A stretch of 64,000 nucleotides of DNA from Trichomonas vaginalis G3 (GCF_026262505.1 NC_067207.1:18010082-18074081), one strand, 5' to 3'; shown: positions 38,885 to 47,336, numbered from the stretch's first letter. The notes: generated from the sequence alone by a model not told the origin. Translations and numbers: made by a program.

Positions 38885-39550
38885 TTACTCACAATATTTT
38901 TGTACAAAACGACCCCAAACTTTTAACTTCTTTTCTGCAGCTTCTAATGAAATTTTAGCGAGTTCATATTCTCTAAATTCTCTCTTTAAATCTTCTTGTT
39001 CCCATTGGTCTAGTTCGTATGGAGAATCTCTATAACCAGAACATATCTCACGTTCATGTTCTATTTGTTTTTCATGCATTTTTCTAACTTCTTCTTCAAA
39101 CAAAGGTTTTGCATTCTCTACTGTATCTTCAAGTTCTTCTTCATCTAACTTCTCATGAACTTTCTTGTCTATGGAGTCCATAATATCTTTGACATAAAAT
39201 ACATACTTTACAGAGCACCATTCAGCAACAAAATGAACGAGGTCAGGATGTATGTAAATACCTTTGAATTCATTCATAACGCCCTTAGTAAGCTCATAAA
39301 ATGCTTGTTTTGAGGTCGAGCCACTTTTGGCTCGACCGTATTCTTTCAACCAAAACTCAAGAATTTCCTCCATTTTAGCACTATTGAGAAATCTGTTTAA
39401 ATGGTTTAACTTTCCTGCTTCTCTTGCCATCTTTGTTACATTTATATAACCATCCTTGTCTCTACGTAAGACTTCAATACCGTTGTAAGTGCCTTTTGTG
39501 AATGTTTCGCCATTAGATTTGTTCGTGAACGTTTTTGCTTCGACTGTCAT
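38885..39550 (-). CDS. KilA-N domain protein 2 (221 aa), Element 2 copy
   Basis: Same length as the Element 1 gene at 13286-13951 and above 90% identical by eye. Core GYINVTKMAREAGKLNHLN. The internal hairpin at 39314-39337 has a perfect 10-bp stem (GGTCGAGCCA) where Element 1 has one G-T pair, so pairing is kept or improved while the sequence varies. It looks whole. Confidence 0.75.
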   Translation of the reverse strand: MTVEAKTFTNKSNGETFTKGTYNGIEVLRRDKDGYINVTKMAREAGKLNHLNRFLNSAKMEEILEFWLKEYGRAKSGSTSKQAFYELTKGVMNEFKGIYIHPDLVHFVAEWCSVKYVFYVKDIMDSIDKKVHEKLDEEELEDTVENAKPLFEEEVRKMHEKQIEHEREICSGYRDSPYELDQWEQEDLKREFREYELAKISLEAAEKKLKVWGRFVQKYCE

Positions 39551-39848
39551 TTCAGTACGTACAATAAAAATAAAAAATATTTTTGAGTGGTACGTCGGAC
39601 ATTCGTTTGTGGCTTAACCGTCGGACATTCGTTTGTGGCTTAACCTCAAAACAAGCATTTTGTGAAGAATATACCAACCCGCGGAAAACAGCGGGTTGCT
39701 TTTTTTTATACAAAATTCATGAGTTTTGTGTGTTTTCTACGATGTTGTCAAAATGTCATGTTGTCACACTTTTTCAGAGAAGTTAAAATGACCGAGGCAC
39801 ATAGGCACATAGGCACACCTAAAAACCATCTACCCTAAAATATATTTT
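39551..39848. other. Gene-free spacer with repeats and a terminator-like hairpin
   Basis: Holds two copies of GTCGGACATTCGTTTGTGGC (39592-39645), and AACCCGC / GCGGGTT (39678-39699) followed by GC and a run of eight T, which looks like an intrinsic or Pol III terminator. It ends with ATCTACCCTAAAATATATTT, the edge of the shared block. Confidence 0.55.
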
Positions 39849-40709
39849 TCAATACTTTTTCAGCACTTTTCCGTAGTTGTATATGAAAGACAATTCGAGA
39901 TAAAAGTCATAGTACAATGGTATTATATGCTGCACACCATTTGTTGTGAACCAAACTTGAAAGTCAGAGAAACTGTTACTAGGTGGTTCGTAGAATTTAG
40001 AAGCAAAGTCATAAAAGTCCTTACCGATACAAAGAAAACTATTGTTGCTTGAACTGAAACTTGCATGACACATAACATTTTGAGGGTCAAACACGTTTCT
40101 ATAAACTGTCAAATCTGTTGGTGGGCGTATAAATTTAAACGGACCGTCAGGTGGTAATGGTTCGTTCTGGTTTAGTAACCGAAGAAATTGTGCCCAAGAA
40201 CGTTTGTCTACTTCCCAAAATAAAAACTGTGTACTTCTTGGAGGGTTAATTTCAATCCTTTGAAATGAAACGGTGGAATTCATCTTGTTGTATTCTAGTT
40301 TCAGATAGTATGTTCCATTTAGTAAAGAGTCGTATTTTTCTTGAAATTCCCAATAATATTTGTTCATTTGAGTTTGAAAGTCATTTAGAGTTTTCTCAAG
40401 ACTTTCGTCTGAACGAACTGTAAAGATTCTCATTTCGTCAAATTTGTCTATTAGACCATCAGAACCTTCATACTGCCCATGAAAATATACTACGAACATA
40501 AAAGCGTTAGTTCTTTTTGAAAACAAAACTTTTCTAAATCCTATTGCCTTTGCATCTGAAGGACTTTGAAGCCAACGAATTGGATAGTCAAACCTGTATG
40601 AACGGGATGAAATTTCTTCATCTGAAATATTTCTACCGGCATTTGTAAAGATATAGTCTAACGGTTTTGTATCTGCTACTTTTGTTCTTTGTTTTTCAAC
40701 CTGAAACAT
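39849..40709 (-). CDS. YP-x-x-W family protein, copy c (286 aa)
   Basis: Signature FDYPIRWLQSPSDAKAIGFR near residue 45. The C-terminal quarter (YEPPSNSFSDFQVWFTTNGV ... FYLELSFIYNYGK) is strongly conserved with copy d at 44903, showing a duplication within this element. Leader ATATTTTTACATATATTAA has the late-type box. Presumed structural protein. It looks whole. Confidence 0.6.
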   Translation of the reverse strand: MFQVEKQRTKVADTKPLDYIFTNAGRNISDEEISSRSYRFDYPIRWLQSPSDAKAIGFRKVLFSKRTNAFMFVVYFHGQYEGSDGLIDKFDEMRIFTVRSDESLEKTLNDFQTQMNKYYWEFQEKYDSLLNGTYYLKLEYNKMNSTVSFQRIEINPPRSTQFLFWEVDKRSWAQFLRLLNQNEPLPPDGPFKFIRPPTDLTVYRNVFDPQNVMCHASFSSSNNSFLCIGKDFYDFASKFYEPPSNSFSDFQVWFTTNGVQHIIPLYYDFYLELSFIYNYGKVLKKY

Positions 40710-40746
40710 TTAATATATGTAAAAATATATTGTTTTAAAAAATGTT

Positions 40747-41331
40747 TTAAAATGGTATGCCATATAGCTTCTTGAATTTGTTAAGAAATATTTTAACGTT
40801 TTTTCCATCTGTATCTCTAGTGTTTACATAAGCATAGCCTTCCTTAGTAAAACATACTTGTAATTTCCTATAGCTTACGCCGGTATAAAAGTAGAAAGAG
40901 TCTTGTTCTTCGCTATAGTAGTAAAACTCAAACGTATGCTTACCATAGTCTGTAATTTCAATTGTTTCATCTTCTAGTTCGTCGACAAATTCGAATACAA
41001 TATCTCCAAATTTGCCTATGTTCTTACTGTTTTCAGAACAAGTGACCCAGCGTAAGTTTTCAAGTCTATTGTCGTTTCTTATATGGTTTATGTGGTCTAC
41101 AAAAGGTAGATTGTTAGGATTCGGTATAAAATGAGTTGCAATGACAACATGTTTAAAATAGTGTTTTCCACCAATCCTCATCCTAGCATATCCGTCATTT
41201 TGCTCCCATTCGCTTAAAACTCTTTTTGTCTTTTTGTTTCTGACTTCAAATGACTCACAACAGTGAATTTCATATTTCTCATCTAACAAACAAGTTTCCC
41301 AACGGTCTTCTCCAACAAACTCAGCGTACAT
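40747..41331 (-). CDS. HNH endonuclease, copy 2 (194 aa)
   Basis: About 89% identical to 32900-33484, including the leader, but in the opposite direction. HNH core FVDHINHIRNDNRLENLRW. The two copies form inverted repeats of about 600 bp around 7.3 kb that includes the ATPase and the KilA-N block. It looks whole. Confidence 0.85.
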   Translation of the reverse strand: MYAEFVGEDRWETCLLDEKYEIHCCESFEVRNKKTKRVLSEWEQNDGYARMRIGGKHYFKHVVIATHFIPNPNNLPFVDHINHIRNDNRLENLRWVTCSENSKNIGKFGDIVFEFVDELEDETIEITDYGKHTFEFYYYSEEQDSFYFYTGVSYRKLQVCFTKEGYAYVNTRDTDGKNVKIFLNKFKKLYGIPF

Positions 41332-41393
41332 TTCAAATAAAATAAAAAAATATTTTTTTAAAAAATGTTTTTATTTCATGCAATGTTTTTCTT

Positions 41394-41978
41394 TTACTTA
41401 ACATAACCGCCTGCTGCCATAAGCCTTTGACGCCAACCCATACCAGCTAATGAAGGTTGGCTTGGTTTAGTTTGAAAACTAACCTTTGGTTTTGGTTTTT
41501 CTTCAGTTTTTGGCTCCCCTTCTTCTATTGGTTTTTCGTCACTTTTCGGTTCATTTGACTTTACCTCACCTGCAGGAACAGTTGTGTCGTCAACATCTTC
41601 ATAAATATCATATGCCATTTGTTTTTGTTTTCCTTTCAACTTTTTGTGTTTGTTGTAAAGTTTAGAATATTTCGACTCTAAGTCAATGAGATGTTCTATA
41701 ATGAACTGTTTGTCAGTGAAGTAAACTTTTCCATCTGTTGTCTCGAAAGCTCCTTCAGACTTCAATATTTTATTTGTGAGAGTCTGTTTCTTTTTTGAGA
41801 TACTAGCCGTTCCATTTCTATGAAAAGTGACTTTGTAGTTAGGGTTTGTATTTCCAGACCTGGCACTTTCTATTATTGAATTTTTCTCTTCATCTGTAAG
41901 TTCTTTGACAGGTTTTGACAATGGTTCTGAACTTTTTGTTTGTGGTGTCAAATCTACCGTTTCAACTTCTTCGGTCAT
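41394..41978 (-). CDS. Charged protein with shared small domain (194 aa)
   Basis: Residues 28-65 (EKNSIIESARSGNTNPNYKV ... GTASISKKKQTL) follow the pattern of the 68-aa (1702) and 111-aa (4145) proteins of Element 1. A middle coiled-coil (LESKYSKLYNKHKKLKGK) precedes a Pro/Glu/Lys-rich disordered region and a basic glycine-rich end (GMGWRQRLMAAGGYVK). Leader TTTTTTACTGAGATGAA is shared with the next gene. Presumed virion protein. It looks whole. Confidence 0.55.
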   Translation of the reverse strand: MTEEVETVDLTPQTKSSEPLSKPVKELTDEEKNSIIESARSGNTNPNYKVTFHRNGTASISKKKQTLTNKILKSEGAFETTDGKVYFTDKQFIIEHLIDLESKYSKLYNKHKKLKGKQKQMAYDIYEDVDDTTVPAGEVKSNEPKSDEKPIEEGEPKTEEKPKPKVSFQTKPSQPSLAGMGWRQRLMAAGGYVK

Positions 41979-41997
41979 TTCATCTCAGTAAAAAATT

Positions 41998-42153
41998 TTA
42001 GTTTGGTTTGTTTTCAACTGGTTGTTTAGGTTTTTTAAGTCGGTCTAAAACTTCTTGAGGTATAGGAAGAACTTGACAAACACGTGGTTGTGTAACTACT
42101 GGAAGTCGACAAATCCATCTTGAGCCCATTTGTCTCAATGCTGTATTGTTCAT
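41998..42153 (-). CDS. Small protein (51 aa)
   Basis: Begins MNNTALRQMGSRWICRLPVV and ends KQPVENKPN. It is supported by the leader AAATTTTTTACTGAGATGAA, identical to the one before the neighbouring 194-aa gene, and by tight spacing (20 bp upstream of that gene's start). Function unknown. Confidence 0.5.
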   Translation of the reverse strand: MNNTALRQMGSRWICRLPVVTQPRVCQVLPIPQEVLDRLKKPKQPVENKPN

Positions 42154-42172
42154 TTCATCTCAGTAAAAAATT

Positions 42173-42574
42173 TTACATTCCCCAAGTTTGAGGCGGTTGA
42201 GGTTGGTTGTTGTTTACCCATTGTTGTGCATGGTTATATCCTCTGTTAAAGAATCTTTCACCTTGGTCCATGTAGTGCCCTGCTTGGTTATAGTAGTCAT
42301 TTGCTTTGTTATAGTAGTTTCCTGCTTGTCTTCCTACATTGTCCATCCATCCTTGAACTTTTCCTCTTGTTTCAGGATTTGGAATAAGATTTGCTGCATC
42401 TCGTGCTACCTCCCAACCTTTCTGTACAGTTTGTATAATAGGTTGTGCTTTCTCTTTCAGTATACCTAATGTACTCAAAATCTTCCTTCCAATTCCAAAT
42501 GCACCTCTGGCTATTGTTCCCACTGCGGGCAAAAATCTAGATGCGACTCCTGCTATTGCGCCAAATAAACCCAT
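42173..42574 (-). CDS. Amphipathic, Gly/Tyr/Gln-rich protein (133 aa)
   Basis: N-terminus MGLFGAIAGVASRFLPAVG is glycine-rich and amphipathic, with a second helix (GKVQGWMDNVGRQAG) and a Tyr/Asn/Gln-rich tail. The plan recalls adenovirus protein VI, which disrupts membranes on entry; this is analogy, not a family match. Divergent from the integrase gene with 17 bp between starts. It looks whole. Confidence 0.5.
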   Translation of the reverse strand: MGLFGAIAGVASRFLPAVGTIARGAFGIGRKILSTLGILKEKAQPIIQTVQKGWEVARDAANLIPNPETRGKVQGWMDNVGRQAGNYYNKANDYYNQAGHYMDQGERFFNRGYNHAQQWVNNNQPQPPQTWGM

Positions 42575-42591
42575 TTCTTATATGGTAAAAA

Positions 42592-43550
42592 ATGACGAAT
42601 CCAAACAAGGACCCCTATGTTTCTAAAGCGACAAAGAAAGCACTCATGATAAAAATCTTTAGTTCAACACCAAATGCTTGGTTTATGGATATCTTGGAAA
42701 ACATTCCGAGGTATAGAGAAGATGGACCACCATACTGGCTAATATTTGTCGGTCAAAACACAAGATACTGTGAAGCCATACCATTACAGTCCAAAAATAT
42801 TTTAGATGTGAAAACTGCTTTGACAATATTCGTTGACAAATACCATCCAACAAAACTGACATCTGACTGTGAAAGTTCTTTCAAATCAGACGATATTAAA
42901 AACTATCTGCGTTCAAAAAATGTAAACCAATATTTCATTGTCGACCAAAACCATTCTGCTCTTGGCGTCATTGACGGTTGTATAAAAATGTTAAGAGACT
43001 TAAACCAACCACAAGGTGGTGAAGCAAATGAAATGTCATATGACGACAAATACAGACATTTCTCCATGGCAAAGATGAGACAAGTTTTAAATATTTACAA
43101 TAACCGTAAACAAAAAGGTTTGGGAAACCACTCCCCGAAGAAATGAAAAACAACCCCGACTTAGAGAAAGACTATATATTTAATAGTTTAGTCAAAAGAG
43201 ACAAACAAGAAAGAATGCCAGGCTTCAAACTTAAGAAAGGTGACAAAGTAAAAATAGAAATACCTAAACGCGACCCATATGAAAATACTATTGACTATGA
43301 CAACAATGGGAACTCGACAGGTACTCACATTCGTGTTCGTAAAAATAGAAGAAAGTATACAAGAGAATATTATGAAGTTTTAGGCAAACATGGCAAAATG
43401 TACAGACTGCAAGCAGAAGATAAAACTACTATTGCCAGACCTCGTTTCAAACTTGTTAAGGTTCAAGGTGGTATACTTTCAAAGACAGTTCCTAACAAAT
43501 ATAAGACAACTCCTGACGAATATGCTAAAGAAGTTGAAAATGACGACTAA
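42592..43550 (+). pseudogene. int: Retroviral-type integrase (fossil), Element 2
   Basis: rve landmarks: NAWFMDILENIP, WLIFVGQNTRYCEAIPL, LTSDCESSFKS, HSALGVIDGCIKMLRDLNQ. The C-terminal part is basic and beta-rich (KLKKGDKVKIEI, RKYTREYYEVLG), as in integrase C-terminal domains. Would integrate element ends. Convergent with the fibre gene. It is broken (about one break). Confidence 0.85.
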
Positions 43551-44884
43551 GCAATTCTATACCATGCACAAACTGTCATGTAAGGTGGCATGTATTTTTT
43601 ACCTAGTCCTGTAGATGTTGTTGTAAAAGTATGTTGGTGGTTTCCTCCTGGTTCAGTTTGTCGAAAAGTCTTTTTTGCTGAATGGTTATAATCTGGAGAT
43701 AAAACGTCATAGCCAGCATAATATTCTGAGTTGTATAATGGATGGTCTCGTAATGAGTGGCTATGGTCGCCAGAAAAGTTTGTTGTACCAGAATGACTAT
43801 GTGGTGGCAAGTTGTCGACAGATATCGTTTTACTTCCACCTGTTTTCTTTGGAGTGTGTGCACAATACAAAAAACTTTCGAGTATTTGAGTCCAAGTTCC
43901 AAAACCAAGTACTACTTCTGGTCTGGTAGAGTTCATTGACGTATAAATAGAACCAACCGGGTAAATGGTTTGAAGTATTTCTGTCTTTAATGTTTGAAGC
44001 TCTGTTTTGTCTGCTTTCTTGTCATATAAATCTTGAGCAGTGAATTTAACTTTATTTTCATCCTCCATGACAAAAACATTTCTACATCTAATGTATTTCA
44101 TCGTCGTTATGTCTTCCTCCGATGTTAAACCTTGTGGAAAGTTAGGAGGTTTCCAATACAATACATCCCCACCAGTTCCATCAGCTCCTTCAACCGTTCC
44201 TTCAATATTTTCTATACCAACAGTTGCGAAGAAATCGTGTGTATGGTTCTTATCTGCTTTCTTTTCAAGGCTAACGTTTAAGTCTGTTATTTCAGATATA
44301 GAATGTGTATGTCCAATGTCACTTTTCCTGTTTAAGGTTTCTTGTAAGTTTGTAATATTTGCAATGGTATGTGTATGAGTCTTATTTGCTTTTGTCTCTA
44401 ATGTTTCTTGTAAGTCTGTTATTTCAGATATAGAATGTATATGAGTCTTTTTAGAATATTCGTTTTCAGCTCTTGTCACTTCACTTGACATTTTATTGTC
44501 AACATATGTTTTGTCTGCTAGTTCAGGATGAGTATGTTCTTTTGTTGCATAAGCATTGTTAGCTCTTTCTTCTTCTTTTGCTATTGCATCGTCTACATAT
44601 TCTTTGTCAGCTTTGTTGTCAACATCTGCTTTCAAAAGAAGTTCATTTATAGGTTTCTCGTTTAAAGTTCCTTTTGTTGGATTTATACAGACAGTATGGT
44701 TCTTATTGTCTTGAAACAGAAACTCATCTGTCATTGGGTTTAATGTCAGTTTTAAGTTTCCTTCTTTCAATGACTCAGATATCTTAGAATAGTTTGAAAA
44801 GTTTGTTGTGTTCTTATTTAGAGCTTGCATAATGAGTTGTCGGTTGTGTTGTATTTCTCTCATAGACGCTGTTTCTTTCGACAT
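43547..44884 (-). CDS. Fibre protein with phage-type collar domain (445 aa)
   Basis: Residues about 100-235 hold five H-[TI]-H repeats of the kind HTHSISEITDLQETLETKAN, as in trimeric phage fibres. The C-terminal 150 residues carry the collar pattern: IYPVGSIYTSMNSTRPEVVL, GTWTQI, TGGSKTISVDNLPPHSHSG, GDHSHS, GGNHQHTF and YMPPYMTVCAWYRIA. The N-terminal 90 residues would anchor it to the particle. Likely receptor-binding spike. Divergent from copy d at 44903 across an 18-bp leader. It looks whole. Confidence 0.8.
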   Translation of the reverse strand: MSKETASMREIQHNRQLIMQALNKNTTNFSNYSKISESLKEGNLKLTLNPMTDEFLFQDNKNHTVCINPTKGTLNEKPINELLLKADVDNKADKEYVDDAIAKEEERANNAYATKEHTHPELADKTYVDNKMSSEVTRAENEYSKKTHIHSISEITDLQETLETKANKTHTHTIANITNLQETLNRKSDIGHTHSISEITDLNVSLEKKADKNHTHDFFATVGIENIEGTVEGADGTGGDVLYWKPPNFPQGLTSEEDITTMKYIRCRNVFVMEDENKVKFTAQDLYDKKADKTELQTLKTEILQTIYPVGSIYTSMNSTRPEVVLGFGTWTQILESFLYCAHTPKKTGGSKTISVDNLPPHSHSGTTNFSGDHSHSLRDHPLYNSEYYAGYDVLSPDYNHSAKKTFRQTEPGGNHQHTFTTTSTGLGKKYMPPYMTVCAWYRIA

Positions 44885-44902
44885 TTTTATTCTAGATAAA
44901 AT

Positions 44903-45751
44903 ATGCTTTCAATAGAAAAAGAAAATTCAAGAGTTGCTACAACTAAACCATTAGATGAACTTTTTACGAATGTCGGTCAAAAGTTTGAGACAGAGACCGT
45001 AAAGCATGAAGGCTATCGTTTTGACTACCCATTAAGATGGTTAAGAGACCCATCCGTCACAAAAGCTATTGGCTTTCGTAGAATGAAGTTCATTTCAGAA
45101 GCCATACATGGTTTCCCATTTACGGTCGCTTTTGAAATTCGATACTATAACAAAGAGAAACGTACGTATGAGAAATTTGAACAGGGAAAACTTTTACAAG
45201 TGAATTTGCTTGTAAACTTAGAAACAACTCTTCAAGCTTTTCAAGAAAAAATAAACGATATCTATCTCGAATATGCAAAACAGTACAACATTGACGAAGG
45301 AGAGTACCATCTCGATATTATATATGACAGGAAAAATGCAACTGTTAAAATCAATAGAATAGAAGACCTTGGAGAAGACGTTTATATTTCTACAAAATAT
45401 AACAACTTGGCATGGTATAGATTTTTGAGGATGTTAAATCAGCCTGCAGAATATCCAGTACACCCGAACTTTTATGAAGTCGAAAACCCTAATGGAACAT
45501 ATGAAAATGTTTTCGACTCAGATGCTATTATAGTTCATGCTTCATTTTCTGGTGCACAAAACTCTTTTTTATGCTTGGCAAATGACTTTTACGAAAAACC
45601 TACAAAGCTATACGAACCACCAAGTGGAAGTATTTCAGACTTTCAAGTATGGTTTACAACAGATGGAAGAAAGAGAATAGTTCCATTATACCACGCGTTT
45701 TACTTAGAACTTAGTTTCATATACAACTACTATCGAACGGTAAAAATATAA
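44903..45751 (+). CDS. YP-x-x-W family protein, copy d (282 aa)
   Basis: Signature FDYPLRWLRDPSVTKAIGFR; C-terminal block YEPPSGSISDFQVWFTTDGR and FYLELSFIYNYYR nearly matches copy c. It shares its short leader with the fibre gene, so the two are probably expressed together late. Presumed structural protein. It looks whole. Confidence 0.6.
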   Translation: MLSIEKENSRVATTKPLDELFTNVGQKFETETVKHEGYRFDYPLRWLRDPSVTKAIGFRRMKFISEAIHGFPFTVAFEIRYYNKEKRTYEKFEQGKLLQVNLLVNLETTLQAFQEKINDIYLEYAKQYNIDEGEYHLDIIYDRKNATVKINRIEDLGEDVYISTKYNNLAWYRFLRMLNQPAEYPVHPNFYEVENPNGTYENVFDSDAIIVHASFSGAQNSFLCLANDFYEKPTKLYEPPSGSISDFQVWFTTDGRKRIVPLYHAFYLELSFIYNYYRTVKI

Positions 45752-45754
45752 TTT

Positions 45755-45997
45755 TTAATACGGTTGAGGTGTTGGATTTGGTTGCCAACTAGACTGTGGT
45801 GCAGGTTCAGGCTGTTGTATAACAGGAGCTTGTTCTTCTGGTTCAGGGTCTTTAGGTATAATACCAACGAACTGACCTACTCTTTTGCCAATATTTTTGA
45901 CTCCGTTCCAAATTCCTCTTCCGACAGATTTTATTCCATTCCATATACCTCTTCCAACTCTTCTGAAGAAGTTTCCAATACTACTGAAGAAACCCAT
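45755..45997 (-). CDS. Amphipathic small protein with Pro-rich tail (80 aa)
   Basis: MGFFSSIGNFFRRVGRGIWN and a near repeat (GIKSVGRGIWNGVKNIGKRV) form basic amphipathic helices, then a Pro/Gln tail. Typical of membrane-active capsid peptides or protein VI-like factors by composition only. Convergent with copy d (3 bp apart). Leader GATTTTTACATATAGTAAA has the late-type box. It looks whole. Confidence 0.55.
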   Translation of the reverse strand: MGFFSSIGNFFRRVGRGIWNGIKSVGRGIWNGVKNIGKRVGQFVGIIPKDPEPEEQAPVIQQPEPAPQSSWQPNPTPQPY

Positions 45998-46015
45998 TTT
46001 ACTATATGTAAAAAT

Positions 46016-46375
46016 CTAATGTCCGCCTAGTCTCTTACGTTTCCTGTTGAGTTCCATAGCATTCTTTAACTGGAGCTCATACATTCTATTTCTCCTCTGG
46101 TAGAAAACATACTCTGGGTCAACTCCTGTGTTCGCGTCATCTGCATTAGAGTTGTTTATATCCCACTTCAGGGTTGTATAAAACTCTTTTCCATCTCATA
46201 TTTGCATACCATGTGGCAAACCTAACGCAGCGTCATTTGACATGGCAGTTTGCATTTGTACATGTTGGCACTTGACCATAGTTTGCCATTGCAGTTGTAT
46301 TCTAACTTCATTTGGAATATTCTCTGGGTTTGGTTGTCCAGGTTGCTGTGCATTCGCTAAGTTCTGTGCGTCCAT
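46016..46375 (-). pseudogene. Gln/Asn-rich small protein (fossil)
   Basis: Begins MDAQNLANAQQPGQPNPENI behind GATATTTTTATCTAATATTAA, a clear late-type box, and ends in a basic stretch NRKRRLGGH. About 119 codons. Not recognised. It is broken (about one break). Confidence 0.45.
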
Positions 46376-46381
46376 TTAATA

Positions 46382-46532
46382 TTAGATAAAAATATCTCTT
46401 ACGAGTACATATACTGGACATTTGCAGGCATTTGGTTCATCTTCATATTTCTCTATATCTTTCTGCCACGTCAAATAAGTAAATGACACAATGGAAAAAA
46501 CCTAAAACAAGTAGTCCTATTTCAAACCACAT
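46382..46532 (-). pseudogene. Possible small membrane protein (fossil)
   Basis: The ATG at 46532 abuts the stop of the methyltransferase gene (TAAATG). The first 20 residues (WFEIGLLVLGFFHCVIYLFD) form one hydrophobic helix. It appears broken. Function unknown. Confidence 0.3.
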
Positions 46533-47336
46533 TTACTTACTAGTAAAATTTCTTTGTTGTGACACTTTTTTCCGGTTTATAGGACCTCTCTCATATTCTA
46601 TCTTATCGTATCTAAACTCATAGTATGTATGTCCTCTAACCATCTCATGACACTTTCCAAACCACTTTTATCGGATGTTAAAGTAAAAAGCATGGATGGT
46701 TATGTAAAACGTCTAAAGTTTCTAAAGAGTCTCTCAAAGTCCAGTCTACTTGGTATGAAAATCGTATGTGTTATTAGAACGGCGGGTCTACTATAAAGAA
46801 AACATTTTCCTTGTTTTTATATTTTTCATACAACTCTGTCCAATGACATCTCACAAACTCTATACCCTCAGTATATTTTTCTATGTTCTCTTTGAAAACC
46901 TTTGTATAGTTAAGATATAAAACGTTTGACATAAGTGTTTCAATGTCATGAACTCTTATAGAACCACTATATAATAGTCTAGAAGATATACTATCCCAGT
47001 CAATATACTCTGCCTTTTTCAAAACCTCTCTGACAGTATTTTTCTTATCTAATGGTATACGTTCCATCTTACCTATAGGTATCTTTTCTTTCAACTCACT
47101 CAATATTTTGTTTGTGTCTGGTATATGTTTGAGACGGTTCATATAGTTGTCGAAGTCATTGCATATAATCTTTGAGTCTGGGAATACGGTATGGCACAGA
47201 TGGGATATATAGAAACTTCCACCGAACAAATCTACAAATGTTAGACCATTCGGTAGTTTCTTAAGTTCTCTCAATAGAATATCTTTACATCTACTCTTAT
47301 TTCCAAAGAAGGGTAACGTGGTTTTGTAAAATTCAT
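46533..47336 (-). pseudogene. D12-class adenine-N6 DNA methyltransferase (fossil)
   Basis: Motif I FVDLFGGSFYISHL binds S-adenosylmethionine and motif IV is DPPF (the DPPY-type catalytic motif), 155 residues apart, as in Dam-like enzymes. An upstream LPFFGNKS-like segment fits the usual N-terminal loop. It would methylate adenine in DNA; trichomonads are known to carry N6-methyladenine. It may protect or regulate element DNA. It is broken (about two to three breaks). Confidence 0.75.
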
